36,774 nt of DNA, from positions 1 through 36,774 of the forward strand of contig NZ_SSXA01000039.1 of NCBI RefSeq assembly GCF_021698975.1. The letters run 5' to 3'. Position numbers and translations under genes: made by a program. Under the pieces are notes generated by a model. The model had not been told where the DNA came from, did not search any database, and saw only the letters and a program-made list of their open reading frames with translations. The number at the start of each line of letters is the position of its first letter. The first letter of the stretch is position 1. Source of the stretch: Blastococcus sp. KM273128 (GTDB lineage Bacteria > Actinomycetota > Actinomycetes > Mycobacteriales > Geodermatophilaceae). This document shows positions 7,847-20,140 of the stretch, in pieces.

Positions 7847-8497
7847 TCAGGGCAGCGCGCTCTCCTCGTCGAACTCGGTCAGCGCATCGTCGTCCGCCGC
7901 CGCGCCCACCTCGTCGAGGACCTCGCGGACCACGGCCGCCGCCAGGCCCCCGTTGTACCCCTTGCGGGCCAGCATCCCCATCAGCCGCCGGGTGGCCGTC
8001 TGCCGGTCCAGCCGGCGCATCGCCGGTGCCCGGCGCTCCACCAGGCGGCGGGCCGCCTCCCGCTCGTCGTCGTCGTCGACGAGCTGCACCGCCTCCGCGG
8101 CGGTCTCCGGGTCGACGCCCTTGGCCCGGAGCTCCGCGGAGAGCGCCCGCCGGGCGAGCCCGCGACCGGCCTGCCGGCTGCTGACCCAGGCGCGGGCGAA
8201 CGACGCGTCGTCGATGAGCCCGACCTCGGTGAACCGGTCCAGCACGGCCTCCGCGGCGTCGTCCGGGATGTCGCGCTTCGCGAGGAGGTCGGCCAGCTGC
8301 TGGCGGGTCTTCGGCGCCCCGGTCAGCGCGCGGAGGCAGATGTTCCGCGCCACCTGCTCCGGGTCGCCGGGTTCGTCCTCCGGGGAACCGGGGGCGACGT
8401 CCTGGGTCAGGGGATCGTCACCGCCCGGCGTCCGCGAGCGCCGGCCGGCCCGGGTGACCCCGGGGCCGCGCCGGCGGTTCGGTGGCCGCTCGTCCAC
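7847..8497 (-). CDS. recX: RecA regulatory protein RecX
   Basis: 216-aa modulator that binds and caps RecA filaments. The first 45 residues are Arg/Pro-rich and poorly conserved. The RecX core begins at 'QVARNICLRALTGAPKTRQQL' and is built of three-helix repeats ('FTEVGLIDDASFARAWVSSR', 'LARRALSAELRAKGVD', then the third repeat around 'RLMGMLARKGYNGGLAA'). The GTG start lies 7 bases after the recA stop, so recA-recX is one transcript and RecX output follows the DNA-damage induction of recA. A start closer to the core is possible, because the N-terminal extension is low in conservation. Confidence 0.93.
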   Translation of the reverse strand: MDERPPNRRRGPGVTRAGRRSRTPGGDDPLTQDVAPGSPEDEPGDPEQVARNICLRALTGAPKTRQQLADLLAKRDIPDDAAEAVLDRFTEVGLIDDASFARAWVSSRQAGRGLARRALSAELRAKGVDPETAAEAVQLVDDDDEREAARRLVERRAPAMRRLDRQTATRRLMGMLARKGYNGGLAAAVVREVLDEVGAAADDDALTEFDEESALP

Positions 8498-8504
8498 CGG
8501 CAGG

Positions 8505-9542
<1,038 letters not shown>

Positions 9543-9582
9543 GGTGCGTCACCTTCGGTTCGCGAGAAGCGGGTCGGGACCG

Positions 9583-9605
9583 ACGCTAGGGCGAGGCACC
9601 GACAG
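9583..9605 (-). promoter_or_regulatory. PafBC-type (RecA-NDp) promoter of recA
   Basis: Reading the minus strand, the site has TGTCGGTG, then CCT, then CCCTAGCGT. It agrees with 19 of 23 positions of the RecA-NDp/PafBC consensus as I remember it (TTGTCrGTG...nyTAnrGT). The -10 TAGCGT (9583-9588) implies a start about 34 bases before the recA ATG. PafBC drives LexA-independent DNA-damage induction in mycobacteria. Confidence 0.75.
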
Positions 9606-9663
9606 TTTTCGGAATGCAGAGCGGGCTGGGGAGAACCGGCCGCCCTGTGGACGCCACAGTAGG

Positions 9664-9679
9664 CCGAACAGGTGTTCGA
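9664..9679 (-). promoter_or_regulatory. LexA SOS box upstream of recA
   Basis: TCGAAC-ACCT-GTTCGG on the minus strand, a full match to the GAAC-N4-GTTC Gram-positive LexA operator with flanking T and G matches. It lies between the DUF3046 stop and recA, about 122 bases from the recA start. Confidence 0.9.
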
Positions 9680-9715
9680 TCGCCAGGCCGACACGCCGGC
9701 CGGGCCGCTCGGCGC

Positions 9716-9910
9716 TCAGCGCTCCCTGGGCGGCACGTCGAAGGCCTCGCAGACGGCCAGCCACACCTTGCGCACGGGCAGGCCCGCCTCGATGGCGTCC
9801 ACCGCGGTGCGCCCGCCCAGCTCGGAGAACACGTGGTCGCGGGCCACGCTCTGGGCGCGCATCGACCCGAACTGACCGTCCAGACGGGACCAGAACTCCT
9901 GCAGCCGCAC
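9716..9910 (-). CDS. DUF3046 family protein
   Basis: 64-aa actinobacterial protein of unknown function, nearly always found beside recA (Rv2738c in M. tuberculosis, from memory). Recognisable blocks: 'MRLQEFWSRLDGQFG', 'SVARDHVFSELGGRTA', 'IEAGLPVRKVWLAVCEAFDVP'. It is soluble and mostly helical, with no catalytic motif visible. The GTG start is supported by a TAGCGT box (9917-9922) exactly 6 bases upstream, giving a leaderless transcript. It is codirectional with recA, 173 bases away, and that gap carries the recA damage-response elements, so it is probably transcribed separately from recA. Confidence 0.9.
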   Translation of the reverse strand: MRLQEFWSRLDGQFGSMRAQSVARDHVFSELGGRTAVDAIEAGLPVRKVWLAVCEAFDVPPRER

Positions 9911-9916
9911 CCCACG

Positions 9917-9922
9917 ACGCTA
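9917..9922 (-). promoter_or_regulatory. -10 box of the DUF3046 gene (leaderless)
   Basis: TAGCGT on the minus strand, 6 bases before the GTG at 9910. Confidence 0.6.
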
Positions 9923-9955
9923 ACCCGCCGGCGCCCGGCCGCGCCGCTGCCGCCC

Positions 9956-9961
9956 TACCCT
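9956..9961 (+). promoter_or_regulatory. -10 box of the 36-aa membrane protein gene (leaderless)
   Basis: TACCCT, followed by 7 bases and the ATG at 9969. It has the same layout as the other leaderless starts in the window. Confidence 0.55.
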
Positions 9962-9968
9962 GGCGCGC

Positions 9969-10079
9969 ATGATCCCGGGCACCGGCTCCGCGACGCTCGA
10001 CACCGTCCTCGAGATCGGCATCGTGATCGCGCTCGTCGCGCTCATCGTGCTGCTGATCAGGAACTACCGCGGGCGCTGA
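9969..10079 (+). CDS. Small single-span membrane protein, 36 aa
   Basis: Unrecognised short gene. The product begins MIPGTGSATLDTVLEIG, continues as one uninterrupted hydrophobic helix of about 18 residues (roughly 17-33, Ile/Val/Leu/Ala), and ends in a short basic tail (RNYRGR). The positive tail suggests the N-terminus is outside and the C-terminus inside. Third codon positions are G or C throughout. The promoter-start arrangement (TACCCT, 7 bases, ATG) is the one seen at known genes here. It is divergent from DUF3046, and its last 23 bases overlap the 3' end of the MFS gene on the other strand. No family is known to me. Chance ORFs of this size are common in GC-rich DNA, but few would have both a clean transmembrane helix and a leaderless promoter. 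Confidence 0.55.
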   Translation: MIPGTGSATLDTVLEIGIVIALVALIVLLIRNYRGR

Positions 10080-11334
10080 CCCGCGCCCCCAGCCACACCA
10101 CGACCAGCGGCAGCACCAGGGCCGCGGACACGCCGGACACCAGCCCGAAGCCACCCCAGGCCAGCAGCGGGCCGCCGACCACGCCGGCCAGCGCGGCACC
10201 CAGGCCCATCAGCATGTCGGTGCCGCCCTGCGCGGTCGGCCGCAGGTCGGCCCCCACCGACGCGGTGACGAGCGCGGAGCCCGCGATCAGCCCGCACGAC
10301 CAGCCCAGGCCGAGCAGCAGCAGCCCGGCGCCCAGCTGCACCGAGTCCTCGGGAGCCGCCGTCCCGGACACCGCAGCCGCGGCCAGCAGCAGCCCGGCGC
10401 CCAGGGCCACGACCGACGGCGCACCGACGCGGTCGGCGAGCATCCCCACCAGCGGGGAGAACAAGTACATCCCGGCGACGTGCACGCTGATGACCAGGCC
10501 GACCAGGCGCAGCACCGCCCCCTCCGGGCCGCCGGCGTGGCCCATGTGCACCGGCGTCATCACCATGACGCCGACCATCACGGAGTGGGCGACGACCACC
10601 GAGGTGATGCCCAGCCGCCCCGCGGGCGTCGCCCACACCGCGCGCAGGGCGGCGCCGGTGGCCTGCCGCGGCCGTGGCCCGCCGGCGCCCCCGCCCAGCG
10701 ACCGGGCCAGCAGCAGCGGATCGGGCCGCAGCAGCAGGAGGAAGGCGACGGCCACGACGGCGAAGACGATCGCCGAGACGACGAAGACGCCGCCGAGGGC
10801 GGGCAGCCCCAGCGCCTCGCCGAGCTCGGCGCCCGGCGCGGCGAGGTTCGGCCCGACGACGGAGCCGACCGTCGTCGCCCACACGACCAGGGAGAGCGAC
10901 CGGCCGCGGTGCTCGGGCTCGGCCAGGTCGGCCGCGGCGTACCGGGACTGCAGCCCGCACGCGGTGGCGGCACCGAAGAGGAACAAGCCGCAGAGCAGCA
11001 GGAGCAGGGACGACGCGGCGGCCGCGACGACGGTCAGCACCGCGCCGAGCACGCTCAGGCCGTAGCCGACGGCCAGCCCCGCCCGCCGGCCGGCGCCATC
11101 GCTGATCCGGGCCAGCGGCACCGCCAGGACCGCCGCACCCAGCACCCCGGCGGTCTGCCCGAGCCCGGCCGCGGAGTCGGTGCCGGCGACGTCGCGGGCC
11201 AGCAGCCCGCCGGCGGTGATGCCGACGGTGACGCCCAGGCCCGCCAGCGCCACCCCACCGCTGAGGACGCCCAGCGTGCGTCGCTGCACGCGGGCGACGT
11301 CGACCGCGACCTCCGGCTGCTGCAGCGGTCCCAC
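10057..11334 (-). CDS. MFS transporter (drug-exporter-like)
   Basis: 425-aa integral membrane protein with about 12 hydrophobic spans in two halves. The loop between spans 2 and 3 reads 'PLARISDGAGRRAG', a form of the MFS D-x-x-G-R-R motif, and the equivalent loop in the second half is 'GMLADRVGA'. A Gly/Pro/Arg-rich cytoplasmic linker separates the halves. Such single-component MFS proteins usually export drugs or metabolites using the proton gradient. The substrate cannot be inferred. The GTG at 11334 is chosen because it lies just before the first conserved segment ('RRTLGVLSGGVALAGLGV') and is preceded by a GGGAGACGGGAG purine-rich site. Frames further upstream run into the lhr gene. It is divergent from lhr. 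Confidence 0.85.
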   Translation of the reverse strand: MGPLQQPEVAVDVARVQRRTLGVLSGGVALAGLGVTVGITAGGLLARDVAGTDSAAGLGQTAGVLGAAVLAVPLARISDGAGRRAGLAVGYGLSVLGAVLTVVAAAASSLLLLLCGLFLFGAATACGLQSRYAAADLAEPEHRGRSLSLVVWATTVGSVVGPNLAAPGAELGEALGLPALGGVFVVSAIVFAVVAVAFLLLLRPDPLLLARSLGGGAGGPRPRQATGAALRAVWATPAGRLGITSVVVAHSVMVGVMVMTPVHMGHAGGPEGAVLRLVGLVISVHVAGMYLFSPLVGMLADRVGAPSVVALGAGLLLAAAAVSGTAAPEDSVQLGAGLLLLGLGWSCGLIAGSALVTASVGADLRPTAQGGTDMLMGLGAALAGVVGGPLLAWGGFGLVSGVSAALVLPLVVVWLGARVSARGSS

Positions 11335-11401
11335 GTGCGCTCCCGTCTCCCCGGGCGGGTGGTCCCCTCCCGCCGACCAGCGAAGTGTCGTACACGGCGG
11401 G

Positions 11402-11407
11402 GACACT
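11402..11407 (+). promoter_or_regulatory. -10 box of lhr (leaderless), beside a palindrome
   Basis: GACACT lies 6 bases before the GTG at 11414. Immediately upstream is GTGT-CGT-ACAC (11385-11395). AGTGTC (11384-11389) also mirrors GACACT (11402-11407). The repeat could be an operator shared with the divergent MFS gene. Confidence 0.5.
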
Positions 11408-11413
11408 GAGCGC

Positions 11414-16018
<4,605 letters not shown>

Positions 16019-16033
16019 CCCCGCGCGGCGGAA

Positions 16034-16078
16034 TCAACGGCGGCGGGGTCAACGGCCACGGGGTCAGCGGCGGCGGGA
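16034..16078. repeat. 15-bp tandem repeat, three copies
   Basis: Three consecutive 15-base units beginning TCAACGGC, TCAACGGC and TCAGCGGC (16034-16048, 16049-16063, 16064-16078), differing at few positions. The third unit holds the stop codon of the minus-strand gene. The other two carry further in-frame TGA codons on that strand. Confidence 0.85.
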
Positions 16079-16648
16079 GCCCTGCAGCCAGGGCGCGCAC
16101 CAGCGGCTCAGCCGCGGCATGAGCAGGCGCAGCGCGGTGACGACGTAGACCGCCGACAGCAGCAGCCGCAGCGGCCACGGCCAGCCCTCGACCAGCGGCA
16201 GCGCGAGCACCTGGAAGCTCGAGGTGAACGCCAGGACGACGGCGACGGTCAGCAGCCAGCTGCGCCAGGCCGGCCCCGGCCGCGGCGGCACGGCGAAGAA
16301 GCTCTCCAGCCCCACCGCCCGCGCGACCCGCTCGTCCTCGACCATCCCCGGCAACCGGGCCAGGAACGCCTGCCGCTCCGGCGAGCGCTCCCACGCGGCC
16401 AGGGAGTCGGCGTCGGCGAACCGGTAGACCAGGTGGTACTCGGAGCTGCCCTCCCCCGGGTGCAGCAGCGAAGCCCCCAGGTTGCCGGGGAAGTTCGCCG
16501 CCTCGGCCAGCACTGCGCGGGCCGCCCGCTCGAACGCCGTCCGCCGGTCCGCTCGCACCACGCGGGCGACGGTGACGGTGACGGGCTGGTGGTCGGGGGC
16601 GGTGGGTGCGCTCCCGAGCCGGGTGCGCAGTCGCAGGGGCACGCTCAC
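16064..16648 (-). CDS. Antibiotic biosynthesis monooxygenase (ABM)-fold protein with two membrane spans
   Basis: 194 aa. Residues 20-120 form a ferredoxin-like alpha/beta-barrel domain of the ABM superfamily: 'VTVTVARVVRADRRTAFERA', 'NFPGNLGASLLHPG', 'EYHLVYRFADADSLAAWERS', 'RQAFLARL'. Two hydrophobic segments follow (about 129-151 and 159-178) and a basic tail. The domain plus C-terminal membrane hairpin matches the COG3224-type group. Catalytic activity is unproven for most of these proteins, and heme or quinol roles are only known for relatives. The GTG at 16648 is the first start close to the domain. It converges with lhr and diverges from nei2, so it interrupts the lhr-nei2 pair on the opposite strand. 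Confidence 0.8.
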   Translation of the reverse strand: MSVPLRLRTRLGSAPTAPDHQPVTVTVARVVRADRRTAFERAARAVLAEAANFPGNLGASLLHPGEGSSEYHLVYRFADADSLAAWERSPERQAFLARLPGMVEDERVARAVGLESFFAVPPRPGPAWRSWLLTVAVVLAFTSSFQVLALPLVEGWPWPLRLLLSAVYVVTALRLLMPRLSRWCAPWLQGSRRR

Positions 16649-16732
16649 GCAGGGAGCAGCGCAGGGCGCGACCCGCCGCTTCCCGGTTGTCGGGGCTCTC
16701 ACACCCAGGGGGCGGGTCGGCGTGCTGCCGGG

Positions 16733-16738
16733 GATCAT
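16733..16738 (+). promoter_or_regulatory. Possible -10 box of nei2
   Basis: GATCAT lies 7 bases before the GTG at 16746. It matches the A at position 2 and T at position 6 of the leaderless pattern, weaker than elsewhere. Confidence 0.35.
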
Positions 16739-16745
16739 GGTCGGC

Positions 16746-17603
16746 GTGCCCGAGGGAGACACCGTCTGGCTGGCGGCGAAGCGGATGAACACCGCGCTCG
16801 CGGGCAGCACGCTGCGCCGCGGCGAGTTCCGGCTCCCCCAGCTGGCCGCCCTCGACCTCACCGGCGCGGCCGTCACCGAGGTCGTCCCCCGCGGCAAGCA
16901 CCTGCTGATCCGGCTCGCCGACGGGCGCACGCTGCGCACCCACTTCCGGATGGACGGCAGCTGGCACATCTACCGGCCCGGCGCCCGGTGGCGCGGCGGC
17001 CCCGGCTACGACGTCCGCGTGGTCCTCGCCACCGACGAGTGGGAGTGCGTCGGCTACCGGCTGCACGACGTCGACATCGTGCCGACGGCCGAGGAGGACC
17101 GGCTCGTCGGCCACCTCGGCCCCGACATCCTCGCCCCGGGGTGGGACCTCGACGAAGCGCTGCGCCGCATCCGCGCCCAGCCCGACGAGCAGGTGGGCGT
17201 CGCCGTCCTCGACCAGCGCAACGTGGCCGGCATCGGCAACCTCTACAAGGTCGAGTCGCTGTTCCTGCTGGGCCTGCACCCGTGGGCGCGGGTGGCCGAC
17301 GTCGACGCCCGGCTGGCACCGCTGCTGGAGCGGGCCCAGCGGCTCATGCAGGCCAACCTCGAGCACCCGGAGCAGAGCACCACCGGCGACATGCGCCGCG
17401 GCTACGACCACTGGGTCTACGGGCGGAAGGGCAAGCCCTGCCGCCGCTGCGGCACGCCGATCCTCATGGGTGACCAGGGGCCGCACCTGCAGGAGCGGGT
17501 CACCTACTGGTGCCCGCGGTGCCAGGCGGCGAACTCCCCCGTCTCGCCGACGGCGCGCACCGGCGAACCGGGGCGGCCCCGGCCGGTCGCCACCCCCGGC
17601 TGA
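16746..17603 (+). CDS. nei2: DNA glycosylase/AP lyase, endonuclease VIII type (Nei2)
   Basis: 285-aa Fpg/Nei-family base-excision enzyme that removes oxidised pyrimidines and cleaves the abasic site. The mature N-terminus must be Pro-Glu, with Pro2 as nucleophile and Glu3 as acid. This fixes the start at the GTG at 16746 (V-P-E-G-D-T) and rules out the ATG three codons upstream. Lys51 ('PRGKHLL') is the conserved beta-hairpin lysine. The helix-two-turn-helix is 'DQRNVAGIGNLYKVESLFL', and the C-terminal zinc finger uses C232/C235 and C256/C259. The N-terminal 'PEGDTVW' is typical of actinobacterial Nei2. It lies downstream of lhr, suggesting a shared repair role. Confidence 0.93.
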   Translation: MPEGDTVWLAAKRMNTALAGSTLRRGEFRLPQLAALDLTGAAVTEVVPRGKHLLIRLADGRTLRTHFRMDGSWHIYRPGARWRGGPGYDVRVVLATDEWECVGYRLHDVDIVPTAEEDRLVGHLGPDILAPGWDLDEALRRIRAQPDEQVGVAVLDQRNVAGIGNLYKVESLFLLGLHPWARVADVDARLAPLLERAQRLMQANLEHPEQSTTGDMRRGYDHWVYGRKGKPCRRCGTPILMGDQGPHLQERVTYWCPRCQAANSPVSPTARTGEPGRPRPVATPG

Positions 17604-17610
17604 ACGTGCT

Positions 17611-17643
17611 CCGCCCCGCCGCCCGGACGGGGCGGCGGGGCGG
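17611..17643. terminator. Bidirectional terminator between nei2 and pspA
   Basis: Perfect 14-bp G+C stem (17611-17624 with 17630-17643) and a 5-base loop, between the converging stop codons at 17603 and 17657. Confidence 0.85.
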
Positions 17644-17656
17644 GGAGATCGGCGTG

Positions 17657-18499
17657 TCAGGCCGGGTCGGGCCGCTCGGCCGGCTGCGCCTGGGGCTGGG
17701 TGGCCTGCTCCGGCGCCGGCGTCCCCTGCTCGATCGCGCCCGCGGCGTTGCTGCCCTCGACGGCCGGGGTGCCCGTGCCGCCACCCATCGACGCGCGGAT
17801 CTGATCCAGCCGCGAGGCACCGGCCACGTCGAGGGTGGCCTTCTGCACCTCGAGCATGCGCCCCTCGACCGACGACTGCGCGAGCTCCGCCTGCCCCAGC
17901 GCGTTGGCGTAGCGGGCCTCGATCTTGTCCCGCACCTCGGACAGGCTGGGGGTGTTGCCCGGCGCGGAGAGCTCGTTGACCTGCTTCATGGAGGCGGCGA
18001 CGTGCTCCTGCATCTTCGCCTGCTCGAGCTGGCTCATCAGCTTGGTGCGCTCGGCCAGCGTCGTCTGCAGCCGCATGCGCGACTGCTCGACCGCGCCGCG
18101 CGCCTGCTCGGCGGCCTGCAGCGCCTCGTCGTGGCTGCGCTTGAGGTCCTCCATGGACTGCTCGGCGGCCACGAGCTGAGTGGCGAACGCCTGCGCCGCC
18201 TGCTCGTACTCGGCCGCCTTCGCCGCGTCCCCCTTGCCCCGCGTCTGGTCGGCCAGCACCAGCGCCTGGCGGGCGGAGGCCTGCAGCTTCTCGACCTCGC
18301 TGAGCTGCCGGTTCAGCCGCATCTCCAGCTGGCGCTGGTTGCCCAGCACCGCAGCAGCCTGGTTGGCCAGCGACTGGTGCCGCTGCTGCTCGGCCTCGAT
18401 CGCCTGCGCGATCTGGATCTTCGGGTCGGCCCGCTGGTCGATCTGGGCGTTGGCCGAAGCGGTGAGGTACTTCCACAGCTTCACGAACGGGTTGGGCAT
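17657..18499 (-). CDS. pspA: PspA/IM30-family membrane stress protein
   Basis: 280-aa peripheral membrane protein of the ESCRT-III-like PspA/Vipp1 family. It assembles on the inner membrane face under envelope stress. It begins '[19 protein letters not shown]', the amphipathic N-terminal helix, followed by a long coiled coil (about residues 25-210) rich in Gln, Glu, Ala and Leu. The C-terminal tail is Pro/Ala/Gln-rich and probably disordered. The ATG at 18499 has an AGGAGGA ribosome site 5 bases upstream, so the longer in-frame start at 18553 is rejected. In M. tuberculosis the homologue Rv2744c sits directly after clgR (from memory). Here clgR is about 2 kb away with three genes between, so direct cotranscription is lost. 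Confidence 0.92.
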   Translation of the reverse strand: MPNPFVKLWKYLTASANAQIDQRADPKIQIAQAIEAEQQRHQSLANQAAAVLGNQRQLEMRLNRQLSEVEKLQASARQALVLADQTRGKGDAAKAAEYEQAAQAFATQLVAAEQSMEDLKRSHDEALQAAEQARGAVEQSRMRLQTTLAERTKLMSQLEQAKMQEHVAASMKQVNELSAPGNTPSLSEVRDKIEARYANALGQAELAQSSVEGRMLEVQKATLDVAGASRLDQIRASMGGGTGTPAVEGSNAAGAIEQGTPAPEQATQPQAQPAERPDPA

Positions 18500-18534
18500 G
18501 GGGTCCTCCTGCTCCGGCGCGGTCGCCGGCCCGG

Positions 18535-18570
18535 CGATGCTCGTCCCCAGCATCGTCCCAGGTGATCACC
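18535..18570. promoter_or_regulatory. Two palindromes in the pspA/pfkB divergent promoter region
   Basis: CGATGCT-N7-AGCATCG (18535-18555) and a perfect 10-bp palindrome GGTGATCACC (18561-18570) lie in the 118-base gap between divergent genes. These are candidate operators for pspA stress control, though the binding protein is unknown. Hairpin formation in the pspA leader is an alternative for the first. Confidence 0.5.
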
Positions 18571-18604
18571 CTCGGCAACCGACGCGGGCCGTCCGCGCCG
18601 CGGC

Positions 18605-18610
18605 TAGTGT
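18605..18610 (+). promoter_or_regulatory. -10 box of the PfkB-family kinase gene (leaderless)
   Basis: TAGTGT, followed by 7 bases and the GTG at 18618. This chooses that GTG over the in-frame GTG at 18609, which lies within the box. Confidence 0.6.
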
Positions 18611-18617
18611 GCCCAGC

Positions 18618-19625
18618 GTGCCGCCTGCCACGCCTGCCCTCTGCGTCCTCGGGGAGCTCGTCGTCGACCTGCTGCCCGTCCCCGGCGCCGCGCCCGGCAG
18701 CACCGCGCCGCACTACGTCGCCCGCCCGGGCGGCAATGCGCTCAACGTCGCCGTCGCCGCCGCGCGCCTCGAGGCCCCGGTGCGGCTGCTGGCCCGGCTG
18801 GGCACCGGCCCGCTCGCCGCGAACCTCCGCCGGCACGCCGAGGCGGCCGGAGTCGACACGGCCGGGTTCGTCGACGCCACCGAGCCGGTCAGCCTGGCCG
18901 TCGTCGGCGTCGGCGCCGACGGCTCCCCCGACTACGGCTTCCACGTGCTCGGCGCCGCCGACTGGCAGTGGACCGACGAGGAGCTCGACCGGGTCCTGCC
19001 CGAGGCCGTCGGCGCGCTGCACGTCGGCTCGATCTCCAGCTGGACCGAGCCGGGCAGCGGGGCGATCGCGCGGCTGGTCGGCCGGTTGCACGGCCGGGCG
19101 CTGGTCAGCGTCGACCCGAACATCCGGCCGATGCTCGCCGAGGGCCCGGTCGGCGCCTCCCTGGGCAACGACCGCGCCGCCGTCACCGCCCGCCTCGACG
19201 AGCTGGTCCGGCAGGCCGACGTGGTGAAGGTCAGCGCCGAGGACCTCGCCTGGCTGGAGCCGGGCACCACCGACCTGGACGACGCGGCCCGCCGCTGGGC
19301 CGGCCGCGGACCCGCGATGGTAGTGCTCACCGACGGCGGCGCGCCACTGCGGATCGCCCGGCCCGGCCGGCCCGTGCTGCGCCGCGAGATCCCGCGCGTG
19401 CCCGTGGTCGACACCGTCGGTGCCGGCGACTCCCTGGCCGCCGGGCTCCTGACCGGCCTGCTCGGCGCCGGGCTCACCGCGCGCGCCGACCTGGACGCCG
19501 TCCCGGACGACCGGCTGCTGGCGCTGGTCGACGACGCCGCGCTGGTGGCCGCGGTCAACTGCACCCGGGTGGGCGCCGATCCCCCCACGCGCGCGGAGCT
19601 GGCGGCGGCGCGGGGCGACGGGTGA
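18618..19625 (+). CDS. PfkB-family carbohydrate kinase (fructokinase/ribokinase-like)
   Basis: 335-aa sugar or nucleoside kinase of the ribokinase superfamily, cytoplasmic, ATP-dependent. PfkB signature 1 is 'RPGGNALNVAVAAARLE' and signature 2 is 'DTVGAGDSLAAGLL', with the catalytic base Asp271 and the anion-hole GAGD. 'VDPNIRPML' is the segment typical of fructokinase-like members, and 'VKVSAEDLAWL' is the usual link before the nucleotide site. The substrate cannot be read from the sequence with confidence. Fructokinase is the best guess from the DPN-R motif. The stop overlaps the GTG start of the following acetyltransferase (GTGA), so the two are translationally coupled. Confidence 0.88.
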   Translation: MPPATPALCVLGELVVDLLPVPGAAPGSTAPHYVARPGGNALNVAVAAARLEAPVRLLARLGTGPLAANLRRHAEAAGVDTAGFVDATEPVSLAVVGVGADGSPDYGFHVLGAADWQWTDEELDRVLPEAVGALHVGSISSWTEPGSGAIARLVGRLHGRALVSVDPNIRPMLAEGPVGASLGNDRAAVTARLDELVRQADVVKVSAEDLAWLEPGTTDLDDAARRWAGRGPAMVVLTDGGAPLRIARPGRPVLRREIPRVPVVDTVGAGDSLAAGLLTGLLGAGLTARADLDAVPDDRLLALVDDAALVAAVNCTRVGADPPTRAELAAARGDG

Positions 19626-20140
19626 CCACCGAGGACCTCCGGCTGGTCGGCTTCGAGGAGCTCTCCGCCGGTGCCCTGCGCGGCCGGCTGCTGGCCCGCC
19701 GCGCCGAGTTCTGGGCGGGCTCCCCGCTCGACGACGACGCCGTGGTGGCGCTGCACGACCCGGTCTTCTTCCACCAGCTCGGCGGCTTCGGCGCGGTCGC
19801 CCTCACGCCGGACGACGAGGACGCCGGCTACCTGCTGGGCGTGGTGAGCGCCGACCGCCTCGCCGTCGTCCAGGCCGTCGCCGTCCACCCGGACCGGCGG
19901 GGTCGCGGGGTCGCCACCGGGCTGCTGGAGCGCTTCGCCTCCCTGGCGGCGGGGGTGGGCGCGCGCGTCGCGCAGGCCGTCGCCCTGCCGACGGACACCG
20001 CCGCGGCCGCCCTGGCCGGCCGGCTCGGCGCCTCCCCGGCCCCCTCGCCCGGGCACGCCGGTCCCGGCGCCGACCGGGTGGTCTTCACCTGCCGCCTGCC
20101 CCTGGCGCCACCGGCTCAGCCCGCGGCGCCCAGGAGCTGA
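19622..20140 (+). CDS. GNAT-family N-acetyltransferase
   Basis: 172-aa acetyl-CoA-dependent acetyltransferase. The acetyl-CoA binding motif A is 'VQAVAVHPDRRGRGVATGLLERF', with the R/Q-x-x-G-x-G/A pattern (RRGRGVA). The N-terminal part is shorter than usual and the C-terminal strand region is Ala/Pro-rich, so substrate contacts cannot be identified. It is coupled to the PfkB kinase upstream, which suggests a joint metabolic role, but the substrate is unknown. Its last 25 bases overlap the 3' end of the tetR gene on the other strand. Confidence 0.8.
   Translation: MTTEDLRLVGFEELSAGALRGRLLARRAEFWAGSPLDDDAVVALHDPVFFHQLGGFGAVALTPDDEDAGYLLGVVSADRLAVVQAVAVHPDRRGRGVATGLLERFASLAAGVGARVAQAVALPTDTAAAALAGRLGASPAPSPGHAGPGADRVVFTCRLPLAPPAQPAAPRS

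Noticed and set aside
16693..16718. Possible PafBC promoter before nei2 (TTGTCGGGGCT...)
   Set aside because: The TTGTC and GCT elements are one base too close together, and the required TA of the -10 part is absent.
16737..16748. ATG at 16737 as nei2 start
   Set aside because: It would add three residues before the catalytic proline, which must be residue 2 after Met removal.
18500..18553. Longer pspA start at 18553
   Set aside because: The added residues are not part of the family, and the ATG at 18499 has a strong AGGAGGA site.
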